Source: PALSA-1003 sp963791945 (lineage in GTDB: Bacteria > Pseudomonadota > Gammaproteobacteria > Burkholderiales > Casimicrobiaceae). Taken from it: a stretch of DNA of 64,000 nucleotides. Shown here piece by piece: positions 25,119 to 33,958 of the stretch. The position numbers were made by a program, and so were the translations under genes. The notes below the pieces were generated by a model. The model was given only the letters and a program-made list of their open reading frames with translations, was not told the origin of the DNA and did not search any database. The stretch spans positions 310,001-374,000 of the forward strand of contig CAWBUD010000002.1 in assembly GCA_963791945.1 (NCBI GenBank), read 5' to 3'. Numbering within the stretch: the stretch's first letter is position 1; each line of letters opens with the position of its first letter.

Positions 25119-25541
25119 ATGACGACCGCCCGCAAAATGGTTCATACCACGCGCGTCCCGATCCGCTGGGGCGACATGGACGCGATGGGCCATGTGAACA
25201 ACACGGTCTACTTCCGCTACATGGAGCAGACGCGCATCGAATGGCTGTACGCCTGTGCGATGCGGCTGGGCGTGACGGCCTATGAGCGCGAGGGACCGGT
25301 CATCGTCAACGCCAGCTGCACCTTTCACATGCCTCTGACCTATCCCGGCGAGGCCGAGGTGCGGATGTTCGTCGGCACGCCGGGGAAAAGCAGCGTGGAG
25401 AGCTACTACGAAATCTGGATGAACGAGCGCAAATACGCCGACGGTGCGGCGAAGCTGGTGTGGATCGACCTCGCAAGCGCGAAGTCGGCCCCGCTGCCGG
25501 GGCGGTTGCGCGCGCTGCTCAGCGACAGGGCGAAAGACTGA
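25119..25541 (+). CDS. Acyl-CoA thioesterase, 4-hydroxybenzoyl-CoA thioesterase-like hotdog fold
   Basis: 140 residues. The hallmark RWGDMDAMGHVNNTVYFRYME contains the catalytic Asp of the 4HBT/YbgC family, followed by the second-strand segment NASCTFHMPLTYPGEAEV. It hydrolyses acyl-CoA to free acid and CoA; the chain type cannot be told. Start at the ATG 25119 in front of TTARKMVHTTRVPIRW. It precedes acetoacetyl-CoA synthetase by 31 bp, so the two probably share a transcript. Confidence 0.9.
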   Translation: MTTARKMVHTTRVPIRWGDMDAMGHVNNTVYFRYMEQTRIEWLYACAMRLGVTAYEREGPVIVNASCTFHMPLTYPGEAEVRMFVGTPGKSSVESYYEIWMNERKYADGAAKLVWIDLASAKSAPLPGRLRALLSDRAKD

Positions 25542-25572
25542 TGATGCATCGGACAGCCGCCGCGGGACGAGC

Positions 25573-27540
25573 ATGAGCCAGCCGATGTGGCAGCCGTCGG
25601 CCGAACGCGTCGCAAATGCGAATCTCACGGCCTTCTCCGGACGCGTCGCGGCGAATCACGGCGTCGCGCTTCCCGACTATTCGGCGCTCTACCGCTGGTC
25701 GGTGGAACACCCGGAAGCCTTCTGGCGCGAGCTCTGGCGCGATGCAGGCGTCATCGGCGATCCGGGCGCCCGCACGCTGATCGACGCCGACCGGATGCCC
25801 GGCGCGCGCTTCTTCCCGGACGCGCGGCTCAACTACGCGGAGAACATGCTCGCCGGTCGGACGGCGCGAGGCGCCGAGGATGCGCTCGTCTTCTGGGGCG
25901 AGGACAAGGTGAAGCGGCGCATGTCGAACGCCGATTTCGTCGCCGCCGTGTCGCGAGCCGCGGCGGGCTTGCGCGCAGCCGGCGTTGCGCGTGGCGATCG
26001 CGTCGCAGGCTACATGCCCAACATGCCCGAGACCATCATCGCCATGCTCGCCACGGCGAGCCTAGGCGCGATCTGGTCCTCGGCTTCACCGGACTTCGGC
26101 GTGCAGGGTGTGGTCGACCGCTTCGGGCAGATCGAGCCCAAGGTTCTGTTCACGGTCGACGGCTACTGGTACAACGGTAAGCCGCAGCCGATCCTCGAGC
26201 GCGTCGGCGCGATTCTGGAGAAGCTGCCCACGGTCGCACGTGCCGTGATCGCGCCGTACCTGAGCGCTAAGCAGGGCGGCCTGCCCGAGCGCGCGCTGAG
26301 CTGGGGGGATTTCGTCGCTCCCTACCCGCCCGCGCCGATCGCCTTCGAACGACTGCCGTTCGATCATCCGCTGTTCATCCTCTACTCCTCGGGAACGACC
26401 GGCGTGCCCAAGTGCATCGTGCACGGCGCCGGCGGAACGCTGCTGCAGCACATCAAAGAGCATCGGCTGCACAGCGACATCAAGCCGGGCGATCGCCTCT
26501 TCTACTTCACGACCTGCGGCTGGATGATGTGGAACTGGCTCGCCAGCGCACTCGCCTCGGGTGCGACCTTGCTTCTCTACGACGGCTCGCCGTTCGTGGG
26601 GGAGGGAAGGATCCTCTGGGAGCTGGCCGACGCGGAAGCCATGACGCACCTGGGGACGTCGGCCAAATACATCGACGCGCTCAAGAAGAGCGGTCTCACG
26701 CCGCGCGACGATTACGGACTCTCGGCGCTTCGCGTCGTGCTCTCCACCGGCAGCCCGCTAGCCCCAGAAGGCTTCGACTACGTCTATCAGTGCGTCAAGG
26801 ACGACGTCTGCCTTTCGTCGATTTCCGGCGGCACGGACATCATCTCCTGCTTCGCGCTGGGCTGCCCGACGAGGGCCGTGTGGCGCGGCGAGCTGCAGTG
26901 TCGCGGGCTGGGCATGCGCGTGGACGTCTTCGACGAGAACGGAAGGAGCGTACGCGGCAAAAAGGGCGAGCTCGTCTGCACCGCTCCGATTCCGTCCATG
27001 CCCGTCGGGTTCTGGAACGACCCCGACGGAGCGAAGTATCGTGCCGCATATTTCGAGCGCTTCCCCGGCGTGTGGTGGCACGGCGACTGGGTCGAGCTCA
27101 CCGTCCACGACGGCATGATCATCTACGGCCGCTCCGACGCGACGCTCAACCCCGGCGGCGTGCGCATCGGCACGGCCGAGATCTACCGCCAGGTCGAGCA
27201 GCTCGACGAAGTCGTCGAGAGCATCGTCATCGGCCAGGACTGGCCGCCCGGTGAAGTCGGCGACGTGCGCGTGGTGCTGTTCGTGCGGCTGCGCGACGGG
27301 CTGACGCTCGATCAGGCGCTGACGGATCGGATCAAGCAGCATATCCGGGCCAGCACCACGCCGCGCCACGTTCCGGCCAAGGTCGTGCAGGTCAGGGACA
27401 TTCCGCGGACCAAGAGCGGCAAGATCGTCGAGCTCGCCGTCCGCAACGTCGTTCACGGCCTGCCGGTGAAGAACGTCGAGGCGCTCGCCAATCCCGAGGC
27501 GCTCGAAGAGTTCCGCGAACGCGCCGAGTTGAAGAGTTGA
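25573..27540 (+). CDS. Acetoacetyl-CoA synthetase
   Basis: 655 residues, the usual size for AacS and longer than acetate-CoA ligases of other types. Adenylate-forming motifs: YSSGTTGVPKCIVHGAGG (P-loop), TTCGWMMWNWL, YGRSDATLNPGGVRIGTAEIY (A8 motif) and IPRTKSGKIVELAVRNVVHG (catalytic Lys). GTAEIYRQVE and the N-terminal WQPSAERVANANLTAF fit acetoacetyl-CoA synthetase rather than acetyl-CoA synthetase. It activates acetoacetate from ketone or leucine breakdown, which suits a window with acyl-CoA oxidation genes. Confidence 0.9.
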   Translation: MSQPMWQPSAERVANANLTAFSGRVAANHGVALPDYSALYRWSVEHPEAFWRELWRDAGVIGDPGARTLIDADRMPGARFFPDARLNYAENMLAGRTARGAEDALVFWGEDKVKRRMSNADFVAAVSRAAAGLRAAGVARGDRVAGYMPNMPETIIAMLATASLGAIWSSASPDFGVQGVVDRFGQIEPKVLFTVDGYWYNGKPQPILERVGAILEKLPTVARAVIAPYLSAKQGGLPERALSWGDFVAPYPPAPIAFERLPFDHPLFILYSSGTTGVPKCIVHGAGGTLLQHIKEHRLHSDIKPGDRLFYFTTCGWMMWNWLASALASGATLLLYDGSPFVGEGRILWELADAEAMTHLGTSAKYIDALKKSGLTPRDDYGLSALRVVLSTGSPLAPEGFDYVYQCVKDDVCLSSISGGTDIISCFALGCPTRAVWRGELQCRGLGMRVDVFDENGRSVRGKKGELVCTAPIPSMPVGFWNDPDGAKYRAAYFERFPGVWWHGDWVELTVHDGMIIYGRSDATLNPGGVRIGTAEIYRQVEQLDEVVESIVIGQDWPPGEVGDVRVVLFVRLRDGLTLDQALTDRIKQHIRASTTPRHVPAKVVQVRDIPRTKSGKIVELAVRNVVHGLPVKNVEALANPEALEEFRERAELKS

Positions 27541-27553
27541 TCGAGCGAAGCGC

Positions 27554-28492
27554 GTGAATTTCCTCGCCATCGTCGCCGCGCTGGCGCTGGAGCAGTGGCG
27601 AGCCTTTCAATGGCGCGGGGCGTTGCAGCGCGCGTTCGTGCGCTACGGTCACGCGCTCGAACGACGCTTCAACGCCGGGACGGCCCAGCAGGGCGTCATC
27701 GCCGCCGTGCTGGCGCTGCTGCCACCCGTCGCCCTCGGCGCCGCGGTGTACTGGGCACTCGACAGCGTGCATCCGCTGCTCGCGCTCGTCTGGGACGTCG
27801 TGATCCTGTATCTGCTCCTGGGATTCCGGCACTTCAGCCACGCGTTCAGTGCGATCGCCGAAGCGCTTGCGGCCGGCGATTCGCTGGCCGCCCGCCGGCA
27901 CCTCTCGGCCTGGTGCGGGATCGAGACGATCGGCGCGACGGCCGCCGAGCTCCCGAAGCTGGCGATCGAGCAGGGGATCCGGGATTCCTACCGGCACGTG
28001 TTCGGGACATTGTTCTGGTTCCTGGTGTTACCCGGTCCGGCCGGCGCGCTGCTCTATCGGCTGACCTCGCTCTTGGCCGAGCATTGGCGCGGGAATCCGT
28101 CGACGCCGATGGGGCACGCGCTGGACGAATTCGGCAAGCCGGTGCGCCGGCTTCTGCACGCGCTCGACTGGGTGCCGGTGCGCGCGACCGCGGTGACGTT
28201 CGCGATCGTCGGCGACTTCGAAGATGCGATTTATTGCTGGCGCACGCAGGCGAAGGCGTGGGGATCGCTGCACGAAGGCATTCTGCTCGCGAGCGGCGCG
28301 GGCGCGCTGGGCGCACAGCTCGGCGGCGCGGTCACCACGCCGACCGGCGAGCCCGAGTTTCGTCCCGAGCTGGGCCTCGGCGATTTCGCCGACCCGGAGC
28401 TGATGCCGAGCGCGATCGGGCTCGTCTGGCGCGCGCTGCTCGTCTGGCTCGGCCTGGTCCTGCTGCTGACGCTGGCGTACTGGGCGCCGTGA
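27554..28492 (+). CDS. CobD/CbiB family membrane protein
   Basis: 312 residues with several hydrophobic segments. It begins with a GTG 13 bp after acetoacetyl-CoA synthetase. It resembles CbiB/CobD adenosylcobinamide-phosphate synthase: FRHFSHAFSAIAEALAAGD, ARRHLSAWCGIET, and ESYRH/GTLFWFLVLPGPAGALLYRL. No other cobalamin genes are nearby, and betaproteobacteria commonly carry an isolated copy of this family, so a role in cobalamin synthesis is not established. The central segment FAIVGDFEDAIYCWRTQA is conserved in family members. Confidence 0.8.
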   Translation: MNFLAIVAALALEQWRAFQWRGALQRAFVRYGHALERRFNAGTAQQGVIAAVLALLPPVALGAAVYWALDSVHPLLALVWDVVILYLLLGFRHFSHAFSAIAEALAAGDSLAARRHLSAWCGIETIGATAAELPKLAIEQGIRDSYRHVFGTLFWFLVLPGPAGALLYRLTSLLAEHWRGNPSTPMGHALDEFGKPVRRLLHALDWVPVRATAVTFAIVGDFEDAIYCWRTQAKAWGSLHEGILLASGAGALGAQLGGAVTTPTGEPEFRPELGLGDFADPELMPSAIGLVWRALLVWLGLVLLLTLAYWAP

Positions 28493-28504
28493 TGGGTCGC
28501 GCCT

Positions 28505-28834
28505 TCACGCGCCGAGCGCTTCCACTTTCGCGGCGCAGATGCAGTCGTTCTCCGTGATGCCGCCGGCGTCGTGGGTGGAATACGCGACCAGGACGCGGTT
28601 GTAATGCACCGACAGGTCGGGGTGGTGATCCTGGCGGTGGGCGACGTACGCGACAGCGTTCACGAAAGCCATCGTTTCGTAGTAATTGCCGAAGCGAAAC
28701 GTTTTGGTCAGGCGATCATCCGCGGCGTCCCAGCCGGGCAGCGCGCGTCGTCGCTGCGTCAGCTCGTCGGGCGACAGGCGTGGTGCTCCGGAGCGGCAAT
28801 CCAGCGCGGAGAGGGCGGCAAGCTCGGGCGTCAT
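28505..28834 (-). CDS. Pterin-4a-carbinolamine dehydratase
   Basis: 109 residues. The family signature is HRQDHHPDLSVHYNRVLVAYSTHDAGGIT, preceded by LPGWDAADDRLTKTFRFGNYY. It dehydrates the pterin carbinolamine formed by aromatic amino-acid hydroxylases and also supports molybdopterin-related chemistry. It follows the M48 protease gene on the same strand with a 19-bp gap. No phenylalanine hydroxylase gene is in the window, so the linked pathway is unknown. Confidence 0.93.
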   Translation of the reverse strand: MTPELAALSALDCRSGAPRLSPDELTQRRRALPGWDAADDRLTKTFRFGNYYETMAFVNAVAYVAHRQDHHPDLSVHYNRVLVAYSTHDAGGITENDCICAAKVEALGA

Positions 28835-28853
28835 GGCGGTTCGGTCGGGTTGG

Positions 28854-30110
28854 TTACACGGCGGTAGGCTCGAGTCGCGCGATGCGCGCGGGCGCGGGCG
28901 GATGCGAATCGTAGAACGCGGAATGCAGCGGGTCGGGCGTCAGCGTCGTCGCGTTGTCCCCGTAGAGCTTGACCAGAGCCGCAACGAGCGCCGATGCGGA
29001 AGCGTTGCGAGCCGCGTATTGGTCGGCTTCGAATTCGTGGCGTCTCGAGTACATGGCGGCCAGCGGCGCAGCGACGAACGTGAACGCCGGCAGCGCGAGC
29101 ATGAACAGTACCAGCGCCACGCCGTAGCGCGGCGCGGGGCCGGGAACGCCGAGACCGGCGTAGAACCACGGCTCGCTTACGAGCCAGCCGAGCAGCGCGA
29201 GCAGCGCGAGGCTCGTGGCGGCGAACCAGGCGGTGCGCTTGATCACGTGCTTCAGCTTGAAGTGACCCAGTTCGTGCGCGAGCACCGCCTCGATCTCATC
29301 CGGGGCGAGGCGCGCGAGCAAGGTATCGAAGAAAACGATCCGGCGCGCCGCGCCGAAGCCCGTGAAATACGCGTTGCCGTGCGCGGAGCGCTTGGAGCCG
29401 TCCATGACGTAGAGCCCCTTCGCGCGGAAACCGCAGCGCGCAAGCAGCCGCTCGACCCGCTCCTTCACGCTGCCGTCGGCGAGCGGCGCGAATTTGTTGA
29501 AGACCGGCGCGATCACGGTCGGATAAAGCGCCAGGACCAGGACCTGGAACGCGACCCAGGCGATCCACGCGTAGAGCCACCAGAGCTGACCGGCGCGTGC
29601 CATGAGCCAGAGGATGAGAGCGACCAGCGGGATGCCCAGCGCCGCCGCGATCAGCATGCCCTTGAGAAGATCGCCGATCCAGAGCGCGAGCGTGGCGCGG
29701 TTGAAACCGAACCGCTCCTCGATCACGAAGGTGCGGTACCAGGCGAGCGGAAGCGACAGTACGCCCGCGAGCAATCCCACCGCGACGATCAGCGTCACAT
29801 CCTGCGCCAGCTGCGGCCAACCCGTGCCGGCGATCCATCGCGCGATCAGCGCCAATCCGCCGCCGAGCGTAAGCGCGAGCAGCACGGCGGCGTCGAGCAG
29901 GAGATCGATCACCGAAAGGCGGGTTCGCGCCACGGTGTAGTCGGCGGCTTTCTGGTGCGCCCCGAGCGTGACCCGATCGGCAAAGTGCGGTGGTACCCCG
30001 GCGCGATGCGCGAGCACGTAGCGGATCTGGCGCCGTGCGAGCCAGAGCTGGATGCCGACCGACACCGCGAGCGCCGTGAGGAATATGTCGGTGAAGAGCC
30101 CAGCGGTCAT
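28854..30110 (-). CDS. M48 family (Ste24-like) membrane metalloprotease
   Basis: 418 residues with about six or seven membrane segments. The zinc site is LAHELGHFKLKH (H279, E280, H283), and the third ligand Glu is in RRHEFEADQYAARN. Upstream FVIEERFGFNR and DLLKG are typical of the CAAX prenyl protease (Ste24) subgroup. Bacterial members act in membrane-protein quality control; no prenylated substrate is implied. Divergent from oligoribonuclease, and probably co-transcribed with the pterin dehydratase. Confidence 0.92.
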   Translation of the reverse strand: MTAGLFTDIFLTALAVSVGIQLWLARRQIRYVLAHRAGVPPHFADRVTLGAHQKAADYTVARTRLSVIDLLLDAAVLLALTLGGGLALIARWIAGTGWPQLAQDVTLIVAVGLLAGVLSLPLAWYRTFVIEERFGFNRATLALWIGDLLKGMLIAAALGIPLVALILWLMARAGQLWWLYAWIAWVAFQVLVLALYPTVIAPVFNKFAPLADGSVKERVERLLARCGFRAKGLYVMDGSKRSAHGNAYFTGFGAARRIVFFDTLLARLAPDEIEAVLAHELGHFKLKHVIKRTAWFAATSLALLALLGWLVSEPWFYAGLGVPGPAPRYGVALVLFMLALPAFTFVAAPLAAMYSRRHEFEADQYAARNASASALVAALVKLYGDNATTLTPDPLHSAFYDSHPPAPARIARLEPTAV

Positions 30111-30216
30111 CGGATGCCGCGATCGGCGTGCAGGCTGCGGCGAACCGGTGCGGCGAAGCGCAGCGGTATGCGAAAATAAGCGGTTCTTACCACGCGATCA
30201 TTCTACGCCAGCACCC

Positions 30217-30774
30217 ATGCCTCAGGACCCCGGCCACCTCATCTGGATCGACATGGAGATGACGGGCCTCAACCCGGAAAGCGACCGCATCATAGAGATC
30301 GCGCTGGTCGTGACGGATGGCGCACTCGCGACGGTTGCGGAGGCGCCCGTCCTGGTCGTGCACCAGGACGACGTCACGCTGGCGGCGATGGACTCCTGGA
30401 ACCAATCCACCCACGGCAGGACCGGATTGACCGTCAAGGTGAAGGCATCGACGCTCGATGAGGCGACGGCGGAGCAGCAGATGCTCGGCTTCTTGCGGCA
30501 ACACGTTCCACCAAGGGTCTCGCCGATGTGCGGAAGCTCGATCTGCCAGGACCGGCGCTTTCTCGCGCGCTGGATGCCCGGGCTGGAGGACTACTTTCAT
30601 TACCGCAACCTCGACGTCTCGACGCTGAAGGAGCTGTGCCGGCGCTGGCAGCCCGACGTCGCCAGGGGCTGGATCAAGCAGGGCAAGCACGAGGCGCTCG
30701 CCGACATCTACGAATCGATCGACGAGCTCAGGTATTACCGCGAGCACTTCATCAGGCCGCCGGGCGGCTCATGA
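30217..30774 (+). CDS. orn: Oligoribonuclease
   Basis: 185 residues. DEDDh 3'-5' exonuclease that degrades very short RNAs and pGpG. The first motif is WIDMEMTGLNP (Asp12, Glu14), the second region contains SICQDRRFLARWMP, and the C-terminal KHEALADIYESIDELRYYR carries the general-base His and last Asp. Length is standard. An in-frame ATG farther upstream would add 55 residues not found in the family, so I use the ATG at 30217. Its stop overlaps the NUDIX start by four bases. Confidence 0.96.
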   Translation: MPQDPGHLIWIDMEMTGLNPESDRIIEIALVVTDGALATVAEAPVLVVHQDDVTLAAMDSWNQSTHGRTGLTVKVKASTLDEATAEQQMLGFLRQHVPPRVSPMCGSSICQDRRFLARWMPGLEDYFHYRNLDVSTLKELCRRWQPDVARGWIKQGKHEALADIYESIDELRYYREHFIRPPGGS

Positions 30775-31337
30775 AATTCTGCAGCCACTGCGGCGCCTCC
30801 GCGCTCGAGCAGCGGATTCCGGAAGGCGACACGCTGCCGCGCTGGGTATGCGCGAGCTGCGGCACGATCCACTATCAGAATCCGAAGATCGTCGTCGGCT
30901 GTCTGCCGGATTGGCAGGGCAGGGTGCTCCTGTGCCGGCGGGCGATCGATCCGCGCCACGGCCTATGGACGCTGCCCGCGGGCTTCCTCGAGAACGGCGA
31001 GACGATCATCGCTGGCGCAGCCCGCGAAACCGCCGAGGAGGCAAGCGCGCGGGTGGAAGTGGGCGAGCTCTACACCGTGATCAGCCTGCCGCAGATCAAC
31101 CAGGTCTACGTCATGTTCCGCGCGCGGCTCGTCGACCTCGACTTCGGTCCCGGTCCGGAAAGCCTCGAGGTGCGGCTGTTCGAGGAAGACGCGGTTCCCT
31201 GGAGCGAGCTCGCCTTCCGCACCATCGCGAGAACCCTCCGGCTGTACTTCCTCGACCGCAAGCTCGGCGCCTTCCCGGTGCACGTGAGCGCGCTCGAGCG
31301 GCGCGCGCCCCGGCCGGAGCTGTCCGGGGCGGCCTAG
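30771..31337 (+). CDS. NUDIX hydrolase with N-terminal zinc ribbon
   Basis: 188 residues. Begins with a four-cysteine zinc ribbon (MKFCSHCG ... WVCASCGTIHYQNP) as in NADH pyrophosphatase-like NUDIX proteins. The Nudix box is GFLENGETIIAGAARETAEEASARV, with Ala where the last Gly is usual. Start overlaps orn by ATGA. The likely role is hydrolysis of a nucleoside-diphosphate-linked compound; the exact substrate is unclear. The 3' end overlaps the convergent DUF1850 gene by four bases. Confidence 0.9.
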   Translation: MKFCSHCGASALEQRIPEGDTLPRWVCASCGTIHYQNPKIVVGCLPDWQGRVLLCRRAIDPRHGLWTLPAGFLENGETIIAGAARETAEEASARVEVGELYTVISLPQINQVYVMFRARLVDLDFGPGPESLEVRLFEEDAVPWSELAFRTIARTLRLYFLDRKLGAFPVHVSALERRAPRPELSGAA

Positions 31338-31693
31338 GGGCCTGCGGTGGCGCAAGGGGCGAGCGTTACGGCGTCGCCGTCGCCCGTCTTCCCGGTGAGC
31401 TCGCCGAGCGTCGCGCAGCGATCGCTCCAGCACAGCCGGTAGTCCTTCGTGTAAGACGAGCGCGTCAGGCGGAGCTCCCGCAGTGGCTCGAGCGCGGGAC
31501 GCCACGTCCACCAGCCATCGACGAGGCGCGCGCCGGCGGGCGGTTCCATCCCGGCGCCGAAGCCCTGGATGCGCGCTTCCGCGAGGCGAAGCCTGTCACC
31601 TTCGGTGACGTAGCGCTCTTCCCAGCGCGTTTTCTCGACCGAATGCTCCCATGCGAGAGTGAACTCGGACGTGGGCAGGCTCGCGCGCAACAC
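31334..31693 (-). CDS. DUF1850 protein (TRAP transporter-associated)
   Basis: 119 residues from the GTG at 31693; DUF1850 words TLAWEHSVEKTRWEERY, GAGMEPPAG and LRLTRSSYTKDYRLCW are clear. Members regularly sit behind fused TRAP permeases, as here, and their role is unknown. The frame continues upstream without a stop through LSTICIVAAGV, a hydrophobic stretch that would complete a signal/anchor segment, back to a CTG at 31723 that overlaps the permease stop (CTGA). This makes CTG 31723 an attractive but unproven start giving about 129 residues. Confidence 0.8.
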   Translation of the reverse strand: MLRASLPTSEFTLAWEHSVEKTRWEERYVTEGDRLRLAEARIQGFGAGMEPPAGARLVDGWWTWRPALEPLRELRLTRSSYTKDYRLCWSDRCATLGELTGKTGDGDAVTLAPCATAGP

Positions 31694-31719
31694 GCCCGCT
31701 GCGACGATGCAGATCGTGC

Positions 31720-33822
31720 TCAGGACGCCTTGCTCTCACTCTTGTGCGCGCGCATCCTGCCGCGGCTGCGCAGGCCGTGCCACGCTGTGAACAGAGCACC
31801 GAGCACGAATCCCGCCTCGTCGGTCCACGGCACCGCCACGACGAGCAGGAAGGCGGCCGCCATGGCGGCGATGCGCTCGTACCAGGCGAGGGGTCCCCAC
31901 AGGTAGCCGACAGCGGCGGCGCCCCAGAGCCCGATCGCGATCACCGCCTTCATCACCACGTAGCCCGTATCGAGGAGGCTCCCTCCCTGGAGCATCAACG
32001 CGGGGTCGTAGACGGCCATGTACGGGATCACGAACCCGGCGATCGCGATATGGGTTGCCTTCCAGCCGATGCGCATGGGAGAGGCCTTTGCGATCGACGC
32101 CGCGGCGAACGCGGCCAGTGCGACGGGCGGCGTCAGGTCGGCCATGATGCCGAAATAGAACACGAACATGTGCGAGACGATCAGCGGCACGCCGAGCTTG
32201 AGCAGCGCCGGCGCGGCGATCGCGCTGGTGATGATGTAATTGGGGATCGTCGGGATGCCCATGCCCAGCACCAGACACACGGCCATGGTCAGGAGCAGCG
32301 ATGCGAGCAGGCTCTTCGAGCCGACCTCCAGCACGAACTCGGCGAAATTCGACGCTGCCCCGGTGAGCGTGAGCACGCCGATGATCACGCCGACGATCGC
32401 GCACGCCAGTCCCACGGGAACCGCCTGCGTCGCGCCGTCGATCAGGCTGCTGCGCATGATCCCCAGCGTCTCTCGTCCTCCGCGGATCACGAAGGAGACG
32501 GCGATGAGAACGGCGATCACCGCGAGGATCGGTACCACGCCGTAGGCGTCGAAGCCGAGCTTCAGGTAGGCGGCGAGCCCCACGCCGAGAGCTATCCAGA
32601 ATGCGTAGCGGAAGGCCTTGCTTCCCATCGCCGCGGTTGCCGCGACGCCGAGAATGAGTATCGCCGTCAGCGACAGGCCAACGAGACCGGCGAACATCGG
32701 CGTGAAGCCGTCGAAGAGCATGAACACGAGCACGGCGAGCGGAAGCATGAGATACCACTTGCTGCGGATCGCGTTCCAGGGATTCGGGCACTCGGACCTG
32801 GGCAATCCGTGCAGTCCCGCGCGACCGGCTTCGAGATGCACCATCCAGAACGCCGTGAGGTAATACAGGACGGCCGGGATCACCGCGGCCTTGACGATCG
32901 TCACGTACGGCACGTTCAGCGTCTCGGCCATGATGAACGCCACCGCGCCCATCACCGGCGGCATGATCTGGCCACCCATGCTCGAGGTCGCCTCGACGGC
33001 GCCCGCGAACACAGACGAATAGCCGAAGCGCTTCATCAGCGGAATGGTGAACTGGCCGACGGTGAGGACGTTGGCGATGCCCGAACCCGAGATCGTGCCC
33101 ATCATGCCCGACGAGATCACTGCCACCTTGGCCGGGCCCCCGCGGGCGTGACCGACGAACCCAAGGGCGATGCTGTTGAACAGTCCGATCATCCCCGCGT
33201 GCTCGAGGAAGCTGCCGAACAGGATGAACAGGAAGATGTACGTCGCCGAGACCAGGGTCGGGATGCCGTAGATGCCCTCGGTGCCGAGATAGAGCTGGCC
33301 GACGATCTGGTCGAAGCCATAGCCCCGGTGTGCGATGACCGGGGGCAGGTACTGTCCAAAGAGGCCGTACGCGAGGAACGTTGCGCAGACGATCGGCAGC
33401 GCCAGTCCCAGCACGCGCCGGGCGGCTTCGAACACCAGCACGATGACTATGGTCCCGACCACGAGGTCAGCCAGTATCGGCTCGCCGCGCTGGACGATGT
33501 CGGCTTCGAATATCCAGTGGTAGAACGCGAGCGCGAACGCCGTGCATCCCAGGATTGCGTCGTACCAGGCGATGCGATGCCGGTCCGCCTTGCGGCCGAC
33601 GGGATGGGTGAGAAGCGCGAGCAGCAGCAGAAAACCGACGTGCAAAGAACGCGTGACGAGACTGGACAGGGGCGCGAACGCGGCGATGAAGAGCTGGTAG
33701 GCCGAGAACGTCAGCGCGACCCCGGCGACGATTTTCCACGCGACGCCCTTGAGCTCCCGCCGCACGCCGGTTTCGGCGAAGGCTTCCGGCGCGGCGTCGG
33801 GGCGAGGGTCAGCGGCGGGCAT
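31720..33822 (-). CDS. Fused (4TM/12TM) TRAP transporter permease
   Basis: 700 residues, nearly all membrane. The small (DctQ-like) and large (DctM-like) subunits are fused, as in TAXI-type TRAP systems. Signatures include GMMGTISGSGIANVLTVGQFTIPLMKR, VEATSSMGGQIMPPVMGAVAF, MGIPTIPNYIITSAIAAP and FYFGIMADLTPPVALAAFAA. It imports an organic acid or similar solute, driven by an ion gradient, using the TAXI receptor encoded upstream. The start is an ATG 136 bp behind the receptor gene. Confidence 0.92.
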   Translation of the reverse strand: MPAADPRPDAAPEAFAETGVRRELKGVAWKIVAGVALTFSAYQLFIAAFAPLSSLVTRSLHVGFLLLLALLTHPVGRKADRHRIAWYDAILGCTAFALAFYHWIFEADIVQRGEPILADLVVGTIVIVLVFEAARRVLGLALPIVCATFLAYGLFGQYLPPVIAHRGYGFDQIVGQLYLGTEGIYGIPTLVSATYIFLFILFGSFLEHAGMIGLFNSIALGFVGHARGGPAKVAVISSGMMGTISGSGIANVLTVGQFTIPLMKRFGYSSVFAGAVEATSSMGGQIMPPVMGAVAFIMAETLNVPYVTIVKAAVIPAVLYYLTAFWMVHLEAGRAGLHGLPRSECPNPWNAIRSKWYLMLPLAVLVFMLFDGFTPMFAGLVGLSLTAILILGVAATAAMGSKAFRYAFWIALGVGLAAYLKLGFDAYGVVPILAVIAVLIAVSFVIRGGRETLGIMRSSLIDGATQAVPVGLACAIVGVIIGVLTLTGAASNFAEFVLEVGSKSLLASLLLTMAVCLVLGMGIPTIPNYIITSAIAAPALLKLGVPLIVSHMFVFYFGIMADLTPPVALAAFAAASIAKASPMRIGWKATHIAIAGFVIPYMAVYDPALMLQGGSLLDTGYVVMKAVIAIGLWGAAAVGYLWGPLAWYERIAAMAAAFLLVVAVPWTDEAGFVLGALFTAWHGLRSRGRMRAHKSESKAS

Positions 33823-33825
33823 TCT

Positions 33826-33904
33826 CGTCGTTCCCGCGGAAGCAGGAACCCAGTGTTGGTCTCATCGGAAAGTCGCTGGATCCCCGCGTTCGCGGGGATG
33901 ACGC
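33826..33904. repeat. Second repeat family: pair of inverted CGTC(A)TTCCCGC... elements
   Basis: Left copy from 33826, CGTCGTTCCCGCGGAAGCAG, and right copy near 33877, CTGGATCCCCGCGTTCGCGG continuing to GGATGACG. The right copy has a perfect ATCCCCGCG / CGCGGGGAT stem (33880-33899). The inward-facing pair resembles the CGTCATTCCCGCG...CGCGGGAATGACG extragenic palindromes common in proteobacteria. It lies between the TAXI receptor and TRAP permease genes. Confidence 0.7.
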
Positions 33905-33958
33905 ATCGGTCTCCAATCGCGGCCCGTCCTGCGGCGGCCCGCTCTTGGACCGATGCCG

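Noticed and set aside
27554..28492. Cobalamin biosynthesis locus
   Set aside because: Only one CbiB-like gene is present, without other cob/cbi genes or a cobalamin riboswitch-like leader that I could recognise.
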